Part shown: piece after piece, positions 9,701 through 17,553 of the stretch
Layout: every line of letters begins with the position of its first letter
How positions within the stretch are numbered: the first letter of the stretch is position 1
DNA from: Pseudomonas prosekii
GTDB lineage: Bacteria > Pseudomonadota > Gammaproteobacteria > Pseudomonadales > Pseudomonadaceae
DNA length: 64,000 bases
Assembly: GCF_900105155.1 (NCBI RefSeq)
Contig: NZ_LT629762.1
Location: 3,077,001-3,141,000 of the forward strand
Direction of reading: 5' to 3'
The notes under the pieces: generated by a model
Database searches by the model: none
What the model was told of the DNA's origin: nothing
The model's input: the letters and a program-made list of their open reading frames with translations, nothing else
Program-made: the position numbers and the translations under genes

Positions 9701-9809
9701 CCGCCGGTTCCTTGCGCGGATCCAGGCGCAGGGCGAAATCCATGAACTGGATACCGGTGTCGCTGACGAGCGTGACGGTGTCTTCGAATTGGGTGACTTC
9801 AGGCAACAT
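6744..9809 (-). CDS. srfB: Virulence factor SrfB family, actin/Hsp70-fold ATPase-like
   Basis: A 1021-aa protein. It carries a complete set of actin/Hsp70-superfamily signatures: phosphate-1 loop DVGNSRT (261-267), phosphate-2 loop DIGGGTTDL (about 566-574) and an adenosine-type loop LLLTGRPSRLPGI (about 770-780). The N-terminal 250 residues and the C-terminal 200 residues are specific to the family. The match in length, motifs and neighbours to SrfB is strong. Like other members it probably binds ATP in the cytoplasm, but no substrate is known. The gene follows srfA by 17 nt and overlaps srfC by 4 nt. SrfABC from an insect-pathogenic relative has been reported as cytotoxic; whether this copy is a toxin, a secretion device or a signalling module cannot be read from the sequence. 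Confidence 0.92.
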   Translation of the reverse strand: MLPEVTQFEDTVTLVSDTGIQFMDFALRLDPRKEPAGEFAPMISGLICRLQYNEEKDFYFYEPEPEKIEKAKPAFSVDMKSSLDLLNGVWLPIPFFRFMPPHRFDEGPSNWSRMRLVKLATPDIDGNTHRLTMAFDSRVMPKRDGTAYLAPNEEDISSGVSFKLATKASETRWFLAQAWVNEWLLEVFNEGNSHRSREELDIDIRANHHLAHFLNLLSLLSTPSVATQSTARPKVDIPELKVVANDSNGLVKPILVDLVLDVGNSRTCGILIENHGQAGSGLKHNYVLELRDLITPEHTYNLPFESRVEFAQANFGKDHCSVKSGRHDAFQWATIARVGNEASRLASRRRGTEGSTGLSSPKRYLWDENAYGHGWRFNCSYIKTDNEPYATAAPFSHLINETGEALYSLEEDDRLPVFMPRYSRSSLMTFMLAEVLAQALSQINSPAQRSRQGHTRVPRQLNSITLTVPPGMPQAERSILNERMLQAIGLVWKSLGWHAGEEDPHQDQAVSPRTPIPSIRVEWDEASCGQLVYLYTEVNENFAGHPEEFFDTIARPDKTDRERITLATIDIGGGTTDLVITDYRLDRAGNTGSGSNVHIVPEQRFRDGFKVAGDDILLDVIQDFILPSFDKALQNAGVRAPDSLMSRLCGDESVSAQDMILRQQLNLQVFSPLGLALLKAYEHYDPQEPQEVTPQSYRQLLGDNAISQTVLDYVNAAVRRDVGGQSAFDLYEALISFDLQKLHAAFLNDQINITKILGALCEVVSHYPCDVLLLTGRPSRLPGIQAFIRKVLPLPPGRILALQNYRTGGWYPFHKNGRIDDPKSTASVGAMLCLLCANHSVPNFYFRSSALKPYSTVKHIGVIDLNNVIKDADVLYRDIQSEDYKIKLPEIGVGDAADTPQLEMRGDLRLGFRQLAADRWAASPLYTLRFTKAGREKFSRAVGENGSAPLLKVRFEVKAADKYTKKQDLVSDRLSVRDIESNSNNVNFNPRSDLELELNTMLDAGLSETKYWLDSGSVKRK

Positions 9810-9826
9810 GTCAGGTTATTCCGTGT

Positions 9827-11191
9827 TTATTCGCCCGTCTGCCGCATGGACATGGGGAATTGATCTTTTCCGTAACCACCGGTGCAGTCCGCGACGGTGG
9901 TCGCGCCTTTGCGGCAGTTGACCTTGGGCATGTCGTAAGTGCTGCCATCGCCGCACACGGCCTGGCCCTGACTGTCGATGGCGAGGCTGCCGCCCTTCAT
10001 GGCGGCCGTGACCGGGCCGCTGCATTTCGAGCCGTCGGCCTGGTGCACGGTGACTTCGCCCTTGCCATCCTTGAACTGGTATTCCAGACGCAGCGGTTTG
10101 CCGGTGCGCCGATCCTGAATGCCGGCGCCCGCGCGGTACTGGCCGTCAAGGAAATCAGCGGCGCCGTCGGCGGCGTCCGGTGGAATGCTCAGCGCCGGGC
10201 CCGGTTTGGCAGCGGCGGCTTTTTCCGCTGCGGGTGGCGTGACGGCGGGTGGGGCGGTCGGGTTTTGCGGTGGCGCAGTCGGCGCCTCGACGGCCGGGTC
10301 CTGCGTTATGTCGGCGGGCGCAGCGTCGGCCTCCGGGCCTTCGACGGCGGGCGCTTCCACGGCATGCGTGCCTTCGACGGCAGGTTCGTTGGCGGCGCCC
10401 GGCACAGTGCCGGTGACCGGCACACCGTTGAGCGTCGCGGCGTTGCCGGTCAGTTGCGGTTCTTCGGTTTGGTGGTCGATCGGCACGACGCCGCTTGGCA
10501 GCAGATCAACCGCCACCAGCGGAATCGGCACGCAGCCGCGCATGCCGAGCAACAGCCACAGCAGCAGCAACAGAAACGGCAGCAGCAACAGCCACCACCA
10601 CCAGCGACGCCACCATGGGCGAACGACCACGGGAACCACCGGCGCGACTGGCGCAATCACTGGTTCTTCAACCACTGGCGGCAGCGTGAACACCAGCGGC
10701 ACGGAATAAAGGCAATGCAAAGGGTCGCGATTGCGGTCGGCGCCGGCATGCTCGAAACCCCAAAAGGTCAGCACCGGCTTGCCTTGCACCAGGTAAACGA
10801 AATTTTCGTCGGGGAAATGAATGACGCGCTTGAGCAACTTGCCGAACACGGCTTTGTCGCCCTGTTGCTGCTCGGCCGGGTCGGTGCCGAGGAAGCGCTG
10901 GCTCAATTCATCGAGCGCAGTTTTCAGCGCTTCAAGTTGCCGGCGGGCGGGCGCGCGTTCTTCTTCGGTCGCGCTGCTCCACGGGATCACATCGCCGTCG
11001 AGGCCGCTGTACCAGTCGATCTGGTTGCCGAGTTCATCGCTTTGAGGGATGGCCAGGTGATCGACCATCTCGGGATTCTTGCGGCGAATCGCTTCGCGCA
11101 ATTGCAGCGCCGCCCGGTAGACCGGTTGGCCTGTTTCGCCCAAGGCAGTGAATGACCCGCTCTTACCGCTGCGTAATAGTGCCCCGCGCAT
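9827..11191 (-). CDS. srfA: SrfA family membrane protein
   Basis: A 454-aa first gene of the operon. The ATG at 11191 is preceded by GGAG at a good distance and is preferred over the TTG nine codons upstream. Residues 1-160 are soluble and hold the family-like VLTFWGFEH motif. A Trp-rich helix (RPWWRRWWWWLLLLPFLLLL) forms one membrane segment at about 193-216. A Pro/Ala/Glu-rich linker covers about 240-340 and a small C-terminal beta domain with several Cys follows (KCSGPVTAAMKGGSLAIDSQ). The topology, soluble N-terminus inside and linker plus sensor domain outside, suits an inner-membrane anchor for SrfB/SrfC (inference). Identity as SrfA rests on position before srfB, size and the FWGFEH region. 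Confidence 0.82.
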   Translation of the reverse strand: MRGALLRSGKSGSFTALGETGQPVYRAALQLREAIRRKNPEMVDHLAIPQSDELGNQIDWYSGLDGDVIPWSSATEEERAPARRQLEALKTALDELSQRFLGTDPAEQQQGDKAVFGKLLKRVIHFPDENFVYLVQGKPVLTFWGFEHAGADRNRDPLHCLYSVPLVFTLPPVVEEPVIAPVAPVVPVVVRPWWRRWWWWLLLLPFLLLLLWLLLGMRGCVPIPLVAVDLLPSGVVPIDHQTEEPQLTGNAATLNGVPVTGTVPGAANEPAVEGTHAVEAPAVEGPEADAAPADITQDPAVEAPTAPPQNPTAPPAVTPPAAEKAAAAKPGPALSIPPDAADGAADFLDGQYRAGAGIQDRRTGKPLRLEYQFKDGKGEVTVHQADGSKCSGPVTAAMKGGSLAIDSQGQAVCGDGSTYDMPKVNCRKGATTVADCTGGYGKDQFPMSMRQTGE

Positions 11192-11458
11192 CCAAACTCC
11201 ATATGATCCGTTGCGCAAATGACAGACAAAATTGCCTGTGCTTGCTCCTGCAATTAGCCGGCGACCTTAATGTCATTATGATGTCGCCGTCAATCAGCCG
11301 TTGGTCCAAAACCGTATGAGACTAGCGCAAGACGAAGCGCGCTGCTCATGCTGTTTCGGTATTTGTTGAGGACGGTCTGGACGGCTGAATTTTTTAATCT
11401 TGCTGAATCGATTCATCAGCGCTATAAAAAATGCACAAATCCAAGAAAGGCTTGCCTC

Positions 11459-12673
11459 ATGACTCCGCTAAAATTTGCCATCACCCTCGGCGCACTCACC
11501 GCTGCCTCCCACGCCATGGCTTGGGATTACGTGTTGCTTGACACCGACAAAGCCGCGCAGAACTGGCAGATCACCAGCCAGCAACTGGGCGTGAAGACCG
11601 ACAAACCCTTCTCCGTGACCCTGCGCACCTTGCACGGCGGCCGGCAGGAAGGCGTGAGCATCGTCGACATCGATAACGGCACGCTGAAACTCTCGGTGGT
11701 GCCGACCCGCGGAATGAACGTGTTGCAAGCGTCTGTCGGCAACGTGCGCATGGGCTGGGATTCGCCGGTCAAGGACGTGGTCAATCCGTCCTTTATAGAG
11801 CTCAACGGTCGCGGCGGGCTGGGTTGGCTCGAAGGTTTCAACGAACTGGTCGCCCGTTGCGGCTATGAGTGGGTTGGCCACCCCGGCATCGACAACGGCG
11901 AACTGCTGACCCTGCACGGTCGCGCCGCCAACATCCCGGCCAGCAAAGTCACCCTGCACATCGACGAAAAACCGCCTTACGCCATCAGCCTGCGCGGCGA
12001 GCTGAAAGAGCAGGCCTTCAAGAAAGTCGACTTCTCGGTACTCACCGAACTGGTCACCGAGCCCGGCAGCGTGGCGTTTTCGCTCAACGACACGCTGACC
12101 AATAACGGTGATTACCCGAAGGAATACCAAGCGCTGTACCACAGCAATTTCAGCACCCCGTTCCTCGAGCAGGGCGCCCGTTTCGCGGCGCCGGTAAAAC
12201 AGGTTTCACCGTTCAACGACAAGGCTAAAGCTGACCTGCCGGACTGGCAGACCTACCGCGCGCCGACCAAGGATTACGACGAAACGGTCTACAACGTCGT
12301 GCCCTATGCCGACGCCAAGGGCGACACATTGACCGTGCTGCATAACAAGGCCGGCAGCCTCGGTGTTTCCGTCGGTTTCAATACTCAGCAACTGCCAGTG
12401 TTCTCCTTGTGGAAAAACACCGATACGCAAGGGCAGGGCTACGTTACCGGGCTAGAGCCCGGGACGAGTTTTTCCTACAACCGTCGGTATCAACGGCCAC
12501 TTGGTTTAGTGCCGACGATTGGGGTTAAAGAGCAGAAGCAGTTCCAGATTCACTACAGTTTGTTGGCGGATAAAGGCGCGGTGGATAAGGCGCTGAAGCA
12601 AGTGAGCGATATTCAGGATGGGCGCGAGACTGAGGTGCGTCAGGTGCCGTTGGTGGATTTGTCCAAGGAATAG
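11459..12673 (+). CDS. Secreted DUF4432 / aldose-1-epimerase-like protein
   Basis: A 404-aa protein with a clear signal peptide (KFAITLGALTAASHAMA, cleavage after AMA near residue 20), so it is periplasmic. The mature part is a galactose-mutarotase-like beta sandwich: VVPTRGMNVLQASVG, LGWLEGFNELVARCGYEW and GLEPGTSFSYNRRY are typical of DUF4432 proteins, which are related to aldose 1-epimerases. Its sugar substrate is unknown. The ATG at 11459 has an AGAAAGG ribosome site 9 nt upstream; the frame is open further upstream but that would spoil the signal peptide. It is divergent from srfA and looks monocistronic. Confidence 0.85.
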   Translation: MTPLKFAITLGALTAASHAMAWDYVLLDTDKAAQNWQITSQQLGVKTDKPFSVTLRTLHGGRQEGVSIVDIDNGTLKLSVVPTRGMNVLQASVGNVRMGWDSPVKDVVNPSFIELNGRGGLGWLEGFNELVARCGYEWVGHPGIDNGELLTLHGRAANIPASKVTLHIDEKPPYAISLRGELKEQAFKKVDFSVLTELVTEPGSVAFSLNDTLTNNGDYPKEYQALYHSNFSTPFLEQGARFAAPVKQVSPFNDKAKADLPDWQTYRAPTKDYDETVYNVVPYADAKGDTLTVLHNKAGSLGVSVGFNTQQLPVFSLWKNTDTQGQGYVTGLEPGTSFSYNRRYQRPLGLVPTIGVKEQKQFQIHYSLLADKGAVDKALKQVSDIQDGRETEVRQVPLVDLSKE

Positions 12674-12686
12674 ACGCCCTGACAAG

Positions 12687-12717
12687 ATGAGCAGTGAAGT
12701 GGGTGTTCACTGCTCAT
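12687..12717. terminator. Perfect 12-bp inverted repeat between convergent genes
   Basis: ATGAGCAGTGAA (12687-12698) is repeated exactly in inverse at 12706-12717 around a 7-nt loop. It sits between the convergent DUF4432 gene and the small 100-aa gene. No T-run follows on either strand, so it is either a weak terminator or a 3'-end protective hairpin. Confidence 0.5.
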
Positions 12718-12724
12718 GGCCGGA

Positions 12725-13027
12725 CTAAAAAGGCAGTCTCATTTTTGAGGCTTGTGCCGCATCAAATAACCGCCGGATGAAATCAAAGTCATTCCAGGTT
12801 TGGTTGGTATAAAACCGGTATTCCTTATTTCCTACTTCATCCACGTAATAAATGACGTACTCCGCGTATTTCTCATCGGCGTTAAAGCTGTAGCGCAATG
12901 AAAGAGAGAAGCTGTTTTCTTTAAGTTTCACCAGCGAGTTATTGTCGTCAAAATTCCATGAGAATTCGCCTTGCTCCGTTCTCGCGGTGAGCGCTTTGAC
13001 AAAGTCGAGAAATCTAGGCGGTAGCAT
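12725..13027 (-). CDS. Small hypothetical protein, partner of the two-TM protein
   Basis: A 100-aa protein I do not recognise. The start at 13027 (MLPPRFLDF) is preferred because AGAGGG lies about 9 nt upstream. It has an N-terminal helix, a run of probable beta strands (SFSLSLRYSFNADEKYAEYV, KEYRFYTNQ) and a C-terminal amphipathic helix. There is no signal peptide or membrane segment, so it should be cytoplasmic. It overlaps the upstream two-TM gene by 14 nt, which indicates translational coupling. Base composition is visibly more AT-rich than the neighbours and the codons include several rare for Pseudomonas (AAA, TTT, TAT), which suggests recent acquisition. Confidence 0.7.
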   Translation of the reverse strand: MLPPRFLDFVKALTARTEQGEFSWNFDDNNSLVKLKENSFSLSLRYSFNADEKYAEYVIYYVDEVGNKEYRFYTNQTWNDFDFIRRLFDAAQASKMRLPF

Positions 13028-13592
13028 ATTTTCGCCCTCTGGCAGGATTAACCTTTTCAAGGTTCACTTTGATGTTTTCAAGATTGTGGTGAATAAGGAC
13101 TCTGAAAGGCTTCTCAAGCGGCGCGTTAGCGGTCGCGAAAATCCCTTTTCTGATGGCGATTTCAGTCTCGCCAAGAATATTGTCAATCCTGTCGAACGCC
13201 TGACCTGTGCCGGGTATTTTGGCAAACAGAATCCTGAAATGCTGATAGCACTTCAGCGCTAATGGATAGTTTTCGGTATCCACATAACCTGCTGCTTCAT
13301 TGAGCGTTGCAAGACATTCGCTGACGGCTGAAGCGGCTTCTACAGCCTTGGCGTCCTTGAGCACTCTGCTGGCTTCTGCACTGATGCTTCGTGAGTAGCG
13401 CACGCTGTGCAGAACTTCGGATATTGAAATGATGAGTGCGACGATGGTTATCACCGTGCCAATGTAGGAAAAGTTATTCAGTGAAGCCGGTGAGCCGACG
13501 ACGATTTCCTGCTGCAACAATGCCGTCCATACGATAGCAATGCTTATCAGGCAATAGACAAATCTGATCCAGTGACTCTTTAGTCGCTCCAT
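13014..13592 (-). CDS. Hypothetical two-TM membrane protein, SLATT-like topology
   Basis: A 192-aa protein with two hydrophobic helices near the N-terminus (FVYCLISIAIVWTALL, about 12-27; YIGTVITIVALIISISEVL, about 43-61) and then about 130 cytoplasmic residues that are mainly helical (AKAVEAASAVSECLATLNEA, YPLALKCYQHFRILFAKI). Two TMs followed by a helical cytoplasmic tail is the layout of SLATT-type effector proteins found in defence systems, but this is only a resemblance in topology; no sensor gene is adjacent except the small coupled gene downstream. AT-rich compared with the surrounding core genes. Function unknown. Confidence 0.7.
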   Translation of the reverse strand: MERLKSHWIRFVYCLISIAIVWTALLQQEIVVGSPASLNNFSYIGTVITIVALIISISEVLHSVRYSRSISAEASRVLKDAKAVEAASAVSECLATLNEAAGYVDTENYPLALKCYQHFRILFAKIPGTGQAFDRIDNILGETEIAIRKGIFATANAPLEKPFRVLIHHNLENIKVNLEKVNPARGRKYATA

Positions 13593-13650
13593 TTATTACT
13601 GACGCTCTCTCTGAAAGTTTATCTGCCTGAATGACTTGCGATTGCATCGG

Positions 13651-15144
13651 TTACGCTGAAGCAGGTCGATATTGCAACGCTTCCGCCAAGTGCTCGCGGG
13701 TAATGCCATCGACTTGTTCAAGGTCTGCCAAGGTACGGGCAACCTTGAGCAATCGGTGTGCTGCCCTCAACGATAAGGTCAGTCGTTCGCAAGCCGATTC
13801 CAACCAGTTCTCGTCAGCTGTGGATAACTTGCAGTGGCGGCGCAAGCCCGGCAGATCGAGGAAGGCGTTGGCGCAACCCTGACGTTTGTGTTGGCACTCT
13901 CTTGCGTCGGCGACCAGTGCTGCAGCGGTGGCGGTGTCGTCTCCGGGTTTGGGCGATGGATTGAGTGCCGTGGCTTCGCGGGCGACGGTCAGGTGCAGGT
14001 CGATGCGATCCAGCAGCGGCCCCGAGAGTTTGTTGCGATAACGCTGGACCATGTCCGACGAGCAGCTGCAACGCCCGCTCGGTTCGCCAAGATATCCACA
14101 GGGACACGGGTTCATCGCCGCCACCAATTGAAAGCGGGCCGGGAAGCGAACACGGTCCTTGGCGCGGGAAATCACGATGTGGCCGGACTCCATCGGCTCG
14201 CGTAATACCTCGAGAACTTTGCGATCAAACTCCGGCAGTTCATCCAGAAACAGCACGCCATGGTGGGCGAGGGTGATCTCGCCGGGTTGCGGTTTCGAGC
14301 CGCCGCCGACCAGCGCCGGGCCGGAGGCGGAATGGTGCGGCTGGCGGAACGGCCGTTGCGGCCAGTGGCTCAACGCTACACAACTGGACACCGATTGAAT
14401 CGCTGCCACCTCCAGCGCTTCATGCTCGGCCAGCGGTGGCAACAGGCCCGGCAAACGACTGGCGAGCAGGGTTTTGCCCGTGCCTGGCGGGCCGCTGAAC
14501 AGCAAATTGTGCGCGCCTGCCGCCGCAATCAGCAGCGCACGCTTGGCTGACATCTGGCCTTGCACCTCATTCAAATCGGGGTACGGCATGCTGGCGTAGA
14601 GCAAACCGTTGGAGACATAAGGCTCAATCGGCGTGTGCCCGTTGAAGTGCGCCACTGCTTGCAGCAAATGATCCACCGCAATCACCTTCAGCCCCGACGC
14701 CAGACACGCCTCTTCGGCATTCGCGCGCGGCACCACCAGCGTTCGCCCGGCCTTGCGCGCCGCCAGCGCCGCCGGCAGCACACCACGAACCGCGCGCACC
14801 GCGCCTGAAAGTGCCAACTCGCCCAGGCATTCCACATCGTCCAGGGTCAATGTCGGCACCTGCACGCTGGCCGATAAAATCCCCAGGGCAATCGCCAGAT
14901 CAAAGCGCCCACCGTCCTTGGGCAAGTCCGCCGGCGCGAGATTCAGCGTGATCCGTCGCGCCGGAAACTGCAGCCCGGAATTGATGATCGCGCTGCGCAC
15001 CCGGTCCTTGCTTTCCTTCACCGCCGCTTCCGGCAAACCGACCATCGTCAGCGACGGCAAGCCGTTGGCCAAATGCACTTCTACGGTAACGGCGGGCGCA
15101 TCCACGCCAATCTGGGCGCGGCTGTGGACGATGGAGAGGGCCAT
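13651..15144 (-). CDS. comM: YifB/ComM family Mg-chelatase-like AAA+ ATPase
   Basis: A 497-aa protein. It begins MALSIVHSRAQIGVDAPAVT, the usual start of the family; the frame stays open 330 nt further upstream, but that part contains an intrinsic terminator hairpin and does not look coding. An N-terminal Lon-like/ChlI domain (LTMVGLPEAAVKESKDRVRS, residues about 30-50) is followed by a Walker A GPPGTGKT (about 220), Walker B GVLFLDELPEF, and a C-terminal helical domain. ComM is a hexameric helicase that extends branch migration during recombination of incoming DNA in natural transformation. It keeps its usual place near glnK-amtB. Confidence 0.93.
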   Translation of the reverse strand: MALSIVHSRAQIGVDAPAVTVEVHLANGLPSLTMVGLPEAAVKESKDRVRSAIINSGLQFPARRITLNLAPADLPKDGGRFDLAIALGILSASVQVPTLTLDDVECLGELALSGAVRAVRGVLPAALAARKAGRTLVVPRANAEEACLASGLKVIAVDHLLQAVAHFNGHTPIEPYVSNGLLYASMPYPDLNEVQGQMSAKRALLIAAAGAHNLLFSGPPGTGKTLLASRLPGLLPPLAEHEALEVAAIQSVSSCVALSHWPQRPFRQPHHSASGPALVGGGSKPQPGEITLAHHGVLFLDELPEFDRKVLEVLREPMESGHIVISRAKDRVRFPARFQLVAAMNPCPCGYLGEPSGRCSCSSDMVQRYRNKLSGPLLDRIDLHLTVAREATALNPSPKPGDDTATAAALVADARECQHKRQGCANAFLDLPGLRRHCKLSTADENWLESACERLTLSLRAAHRLLKVARTLADLEQVDGITREHLAEALQYRPASA

Positions 15145-15365
15145 GATCGTTCCTTGAGCTTTTTGGGAACCGCTTCCTGCGGTTTCAGAAGGGTAGTCGG
15201 ATGGCGTGACGTCGCAGGTGCCAAACTTTCGCAGGATGTTGCGAGCTTCTTTTTGCAGCCTGTAGCTTAAGCGTGCCAGTTCGCCGACGTAATCAGTCGC
15301 GGGACGAGGTTGTTGTAGGATGTTGCCTGGATCGATGAAGGATGTTGGCGAAAGCTGAATTGGAG

Positions 15366-15475
15366 GCGAAAAAAAACCGCCTTGAGTTGGCGGTTTTTTA
15401 TTTGCAGGCTTCGGTGAGGCCGGGGCCTGCGTATCCTCAACAGATACACCCACGACGGGGAGCCTATTCAAATTT
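15366..15475 (-). ncRNA. Possible small RNA between two intrinsic terminators
   Basis: On the minus strand a region ending in an ideal terminator (stem ACCGCC/GGCGGT at 15371-15400 followed by eight T) is preceded by about 70 nt of potentially structured, non-coding sequence (AGGCCCCGGCCT palindrome at about 15411-15426). TTGACG at 15496-15491 could be a -35 element but the -10 region is poor. The plus strand of the same interval also ends in a strong terminator (15500-15527), so the transcript could run the other way. Confidence 0.25.
15369..15400. terminator. Bidirectional intrinsic terminator in the comM upstream region
   Basis: AACCGCC, loop TTGAGTT, GGCGGTT with T-runs on both strands (six T then ATTT on plus, eight T on minus). 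It lies about 225 nt upstream of the comM start, so it ends a transcript that is not comM. Confidence 0.85.
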
Positions 15476-15499
15476 GATCAGCCAGGCAAGCGTCAATAA

Positions 15500-15527
15500 C
15501 CCCACGCCGCAAGCGTGGGGTTTTTTT
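15500..15527. terminator. Intrinsic terminator, strongest on the plus strand
   Basis: CCCCACGC, loop CGCA, GCGTGGGG with seven T on the plus strand; the minus strand has only TTATT after the stem. It lies just after the stop of the Bro-N gene (minus strand) and can serve it weakly, but its polarity fits a plus-strand transcript coming from about 15400. Confidence 0.8.
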
Positions 15528-15534
15528 GCGTCGT

Positions 15535-16062
15535 TCAGAATGCTTGGAGCATTCGCGAAGCACGCTTCCACCACGGCGCATTCCCCGCGCGCTGTGGCCG
15601 ATCACCCTCCGGTAGCATGTGTGGCACATCCTGCAACCGAATCCACGGCTGGTTATTCCAGTGCAGCAAGCTCAATGACATGTCTGGCCAGCTCAGCAGG
15701 CTCAAGATCGGGCGCTCGATTGAGGTGGGTTGTTGCGCGTCTCGTAGGGCGGGCACTACGTCGTGGGTGAGCCATTCGCGCAGGCTTCGGTGTTCGGGGC
15801 AGTAGTGGTAGATCAGTAGTGCGTAGACGCCGGATTCGCTGATGAGCAGGGTGTTTTCGACGGTGCCGTGGCTGAGCATTCGCACCGATTGATGTTGGTC
15901 GGGGTCGAGTTTTCGGACGGCGCGTTCGTCGAGGAACAGGCGTAGCAGACGCCCGAGGTCGCGGGCGCTGAACCAGGGTTGATTCTGGATGAGCAGGGCG
16001 TGGAGGTGGAGTTTGTGGCGGGTGAAGGTGTTTGGGATCAGATAGGTTTCGTCGCTATTCAT
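15535..16062 (-). CDS. Bro-N domain protein, phage antirepressor-like
   Basis: A 175-aa protein. The start at 16062 (MNSDETYLIP) is set by AGGAG 8 nt upstream. Residues about 15-110 resemble the Bro-N DNA-binding fold of phage antirepressors: NQPWFSARDLGRLL, LLISESGVYALLIYHYCPEH and LREWLTHDVVPALRD. There is no KilAC or ANT domain after it. Residues about 128-155 (LSLLHWNNQPWIRLQDVPHML) repeat the opening strand-helix of the Bro-N fold in weaker form, so the C-terminus may be the remnant of a second copy. No other phage gene is near. It may regulate an unlinked target or be a domesticated remnant. Confidence 0.8.
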   Translation of the reverse strand: MNSDETYLIPNTFTRHKLHLHALLIQNQPWFSARDLGRLLRLFLDERAVRKLDPDQHQSVRMLSHGTVENTLLISESGVYALLIYHYCPEHRSLREWLTHDVVPALRDAQQPTSIERPILSLLSWPDMSLSLLHWNNQPWIRLQDVPHMLPEGDRPQRAGNAPWWKRASRMLQAF

Positions 16063-16503
16063 TGATACAACTCCTTTTGCTTGAAGGGCTGCTCTCAATC
16101 GTCGCCAAACAATTGGTGGCAGCTGTACGCGGGTTGGCGAACCGGAGCAAAAGGAACCCGGCAGACCCGAAGGTCTCCCACGCACAGCCACCATGACTCG
16201 ATGTGGCTCAAACTAGCCGCCATCGAACAGAAGTAGCCTCCTTAAGCTTCCAGGTCGCCAAACCCAGTGCTGAATAATCAGCTGCTGGGAGCTTAGAAGT
16301 TGGAGCACTACGACGCTATCGGACGGCGGGGATGTTCTTTGTAGGACGTTGCCGAGATTGTTGCGGGGCGCAAGATCAAAAGATCGCAGCCTTCGGCAGC
16401 TCCTACAGGGGGGTAGTCGTTACAGTGTGGGAGGGCTGGGCGACCGAGGCGACTCATTCGCGGGCAAGCCTTGCTCCTACAGGGGAACGCATTGTCAGCG
16501 GCG
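16063..16503. repeat. Gene-free interval with REP half-sites
   Basis: About 440 nt without a gene. Two partial Pseudomonas REP sequences are visible: GATCGCAGCCTTCGGCAGCTCCTACAGG type at about 16382-16408 and the GCGGGCAAGCCTTGCTCCTACAGG type at 16457-16482. The part next to 16063 holds the Bro-N ribosome site and presumably its promoter. I see no RNA gene. Confidence 0.6.
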
Positions 16504-16764
16504 TTACTCGACCGGCGGATTCAGCTTCGCTTCCATCTCTGCGACTTTCGCTTCCAGGCTTTCCAGGCGTGCCCGCGTGCGCGCCAACACGACCATCTGG
16601 CTATCAAACTCTTCCCGGCTGACCAGGTCCAGTTTGCTGAAGCCGCTCTGCAACAGGGCCTTGAACTGGCTTTCGATTTCGCTTTTCGGCAAAGGGTTGT
16701 CGCCGCTGAAGAGGCGGGAGGCGGTGCCGCTCAGGGCGTCGAGGAAGTCTTTGGGCGCGAGCAT
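16504..16764 (-). CDS. ubiK: Ubiquinone biosynthesis accessory factor UbiK (YqiC/BMFP family)
   Basis: An 86-aa protein, the usual length. The N-terminal amphipathic helix (PKDFLDALSGTASRLF) is the membrane-fusogenic part and the C-terminal half is a coiled coil (MVVLARTRARLESLEAKVAE). The central FKALLQSGFSKLDLVSREEFD is the family's most conserved stretch. UbiK binds UbiJ and organises the aerobic ubiquinone biosynthesis complex at the inner membrane. It is divergent from glnK. Confidence 0.92.
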   Translation of the reverse strand: MLAPKDFLDALSGTASRLFSGDNPLPKSEIESQFKALLQSGFSKLDLVSREEFDSQMVVLARTRARLESLEAKVAEMEAKLNPPVE

Positions 16765-16999
16765 GGGAAAGGTCCTGGAAACAATGGCGGGCAGTGTATC
16801 ACGCAGTGTCTATAGTCAACTCCGCAGGCACGGATGCACGCTTTTCGCGCAAGCGGACGGACGGCAGCGCACCGTTGTTGTGCGTTATCTCTGCGGCGTT
16901 AACGAGAAGCGGCTTGCAGCAGCGACCAAGGGATTGAATTCAGGGGTTTTTGGCGAGATGGCAAGCTTTCTGCTTAGTCGCTAATGACCCATGCACTGA

Positions 17000-17518
<519 letters not shown>

Positions 17519-17553
17519 GCCGCCACAAACCCAACGCCCCAGGAGAAAACAAT

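Noticed and set aside
8016..9863. Plus-strand open frame of about 615 codons opposite srfB
   Set aside because: Antisense shadow; composition and lack of a start site are unlike a gene.
15145..15471. N-terminal extension of ComM
   Set aside because: It would place an intrinsic terminator inside the coding sequence and add residues not found in the family; the MALSIVHSRA start is standard.
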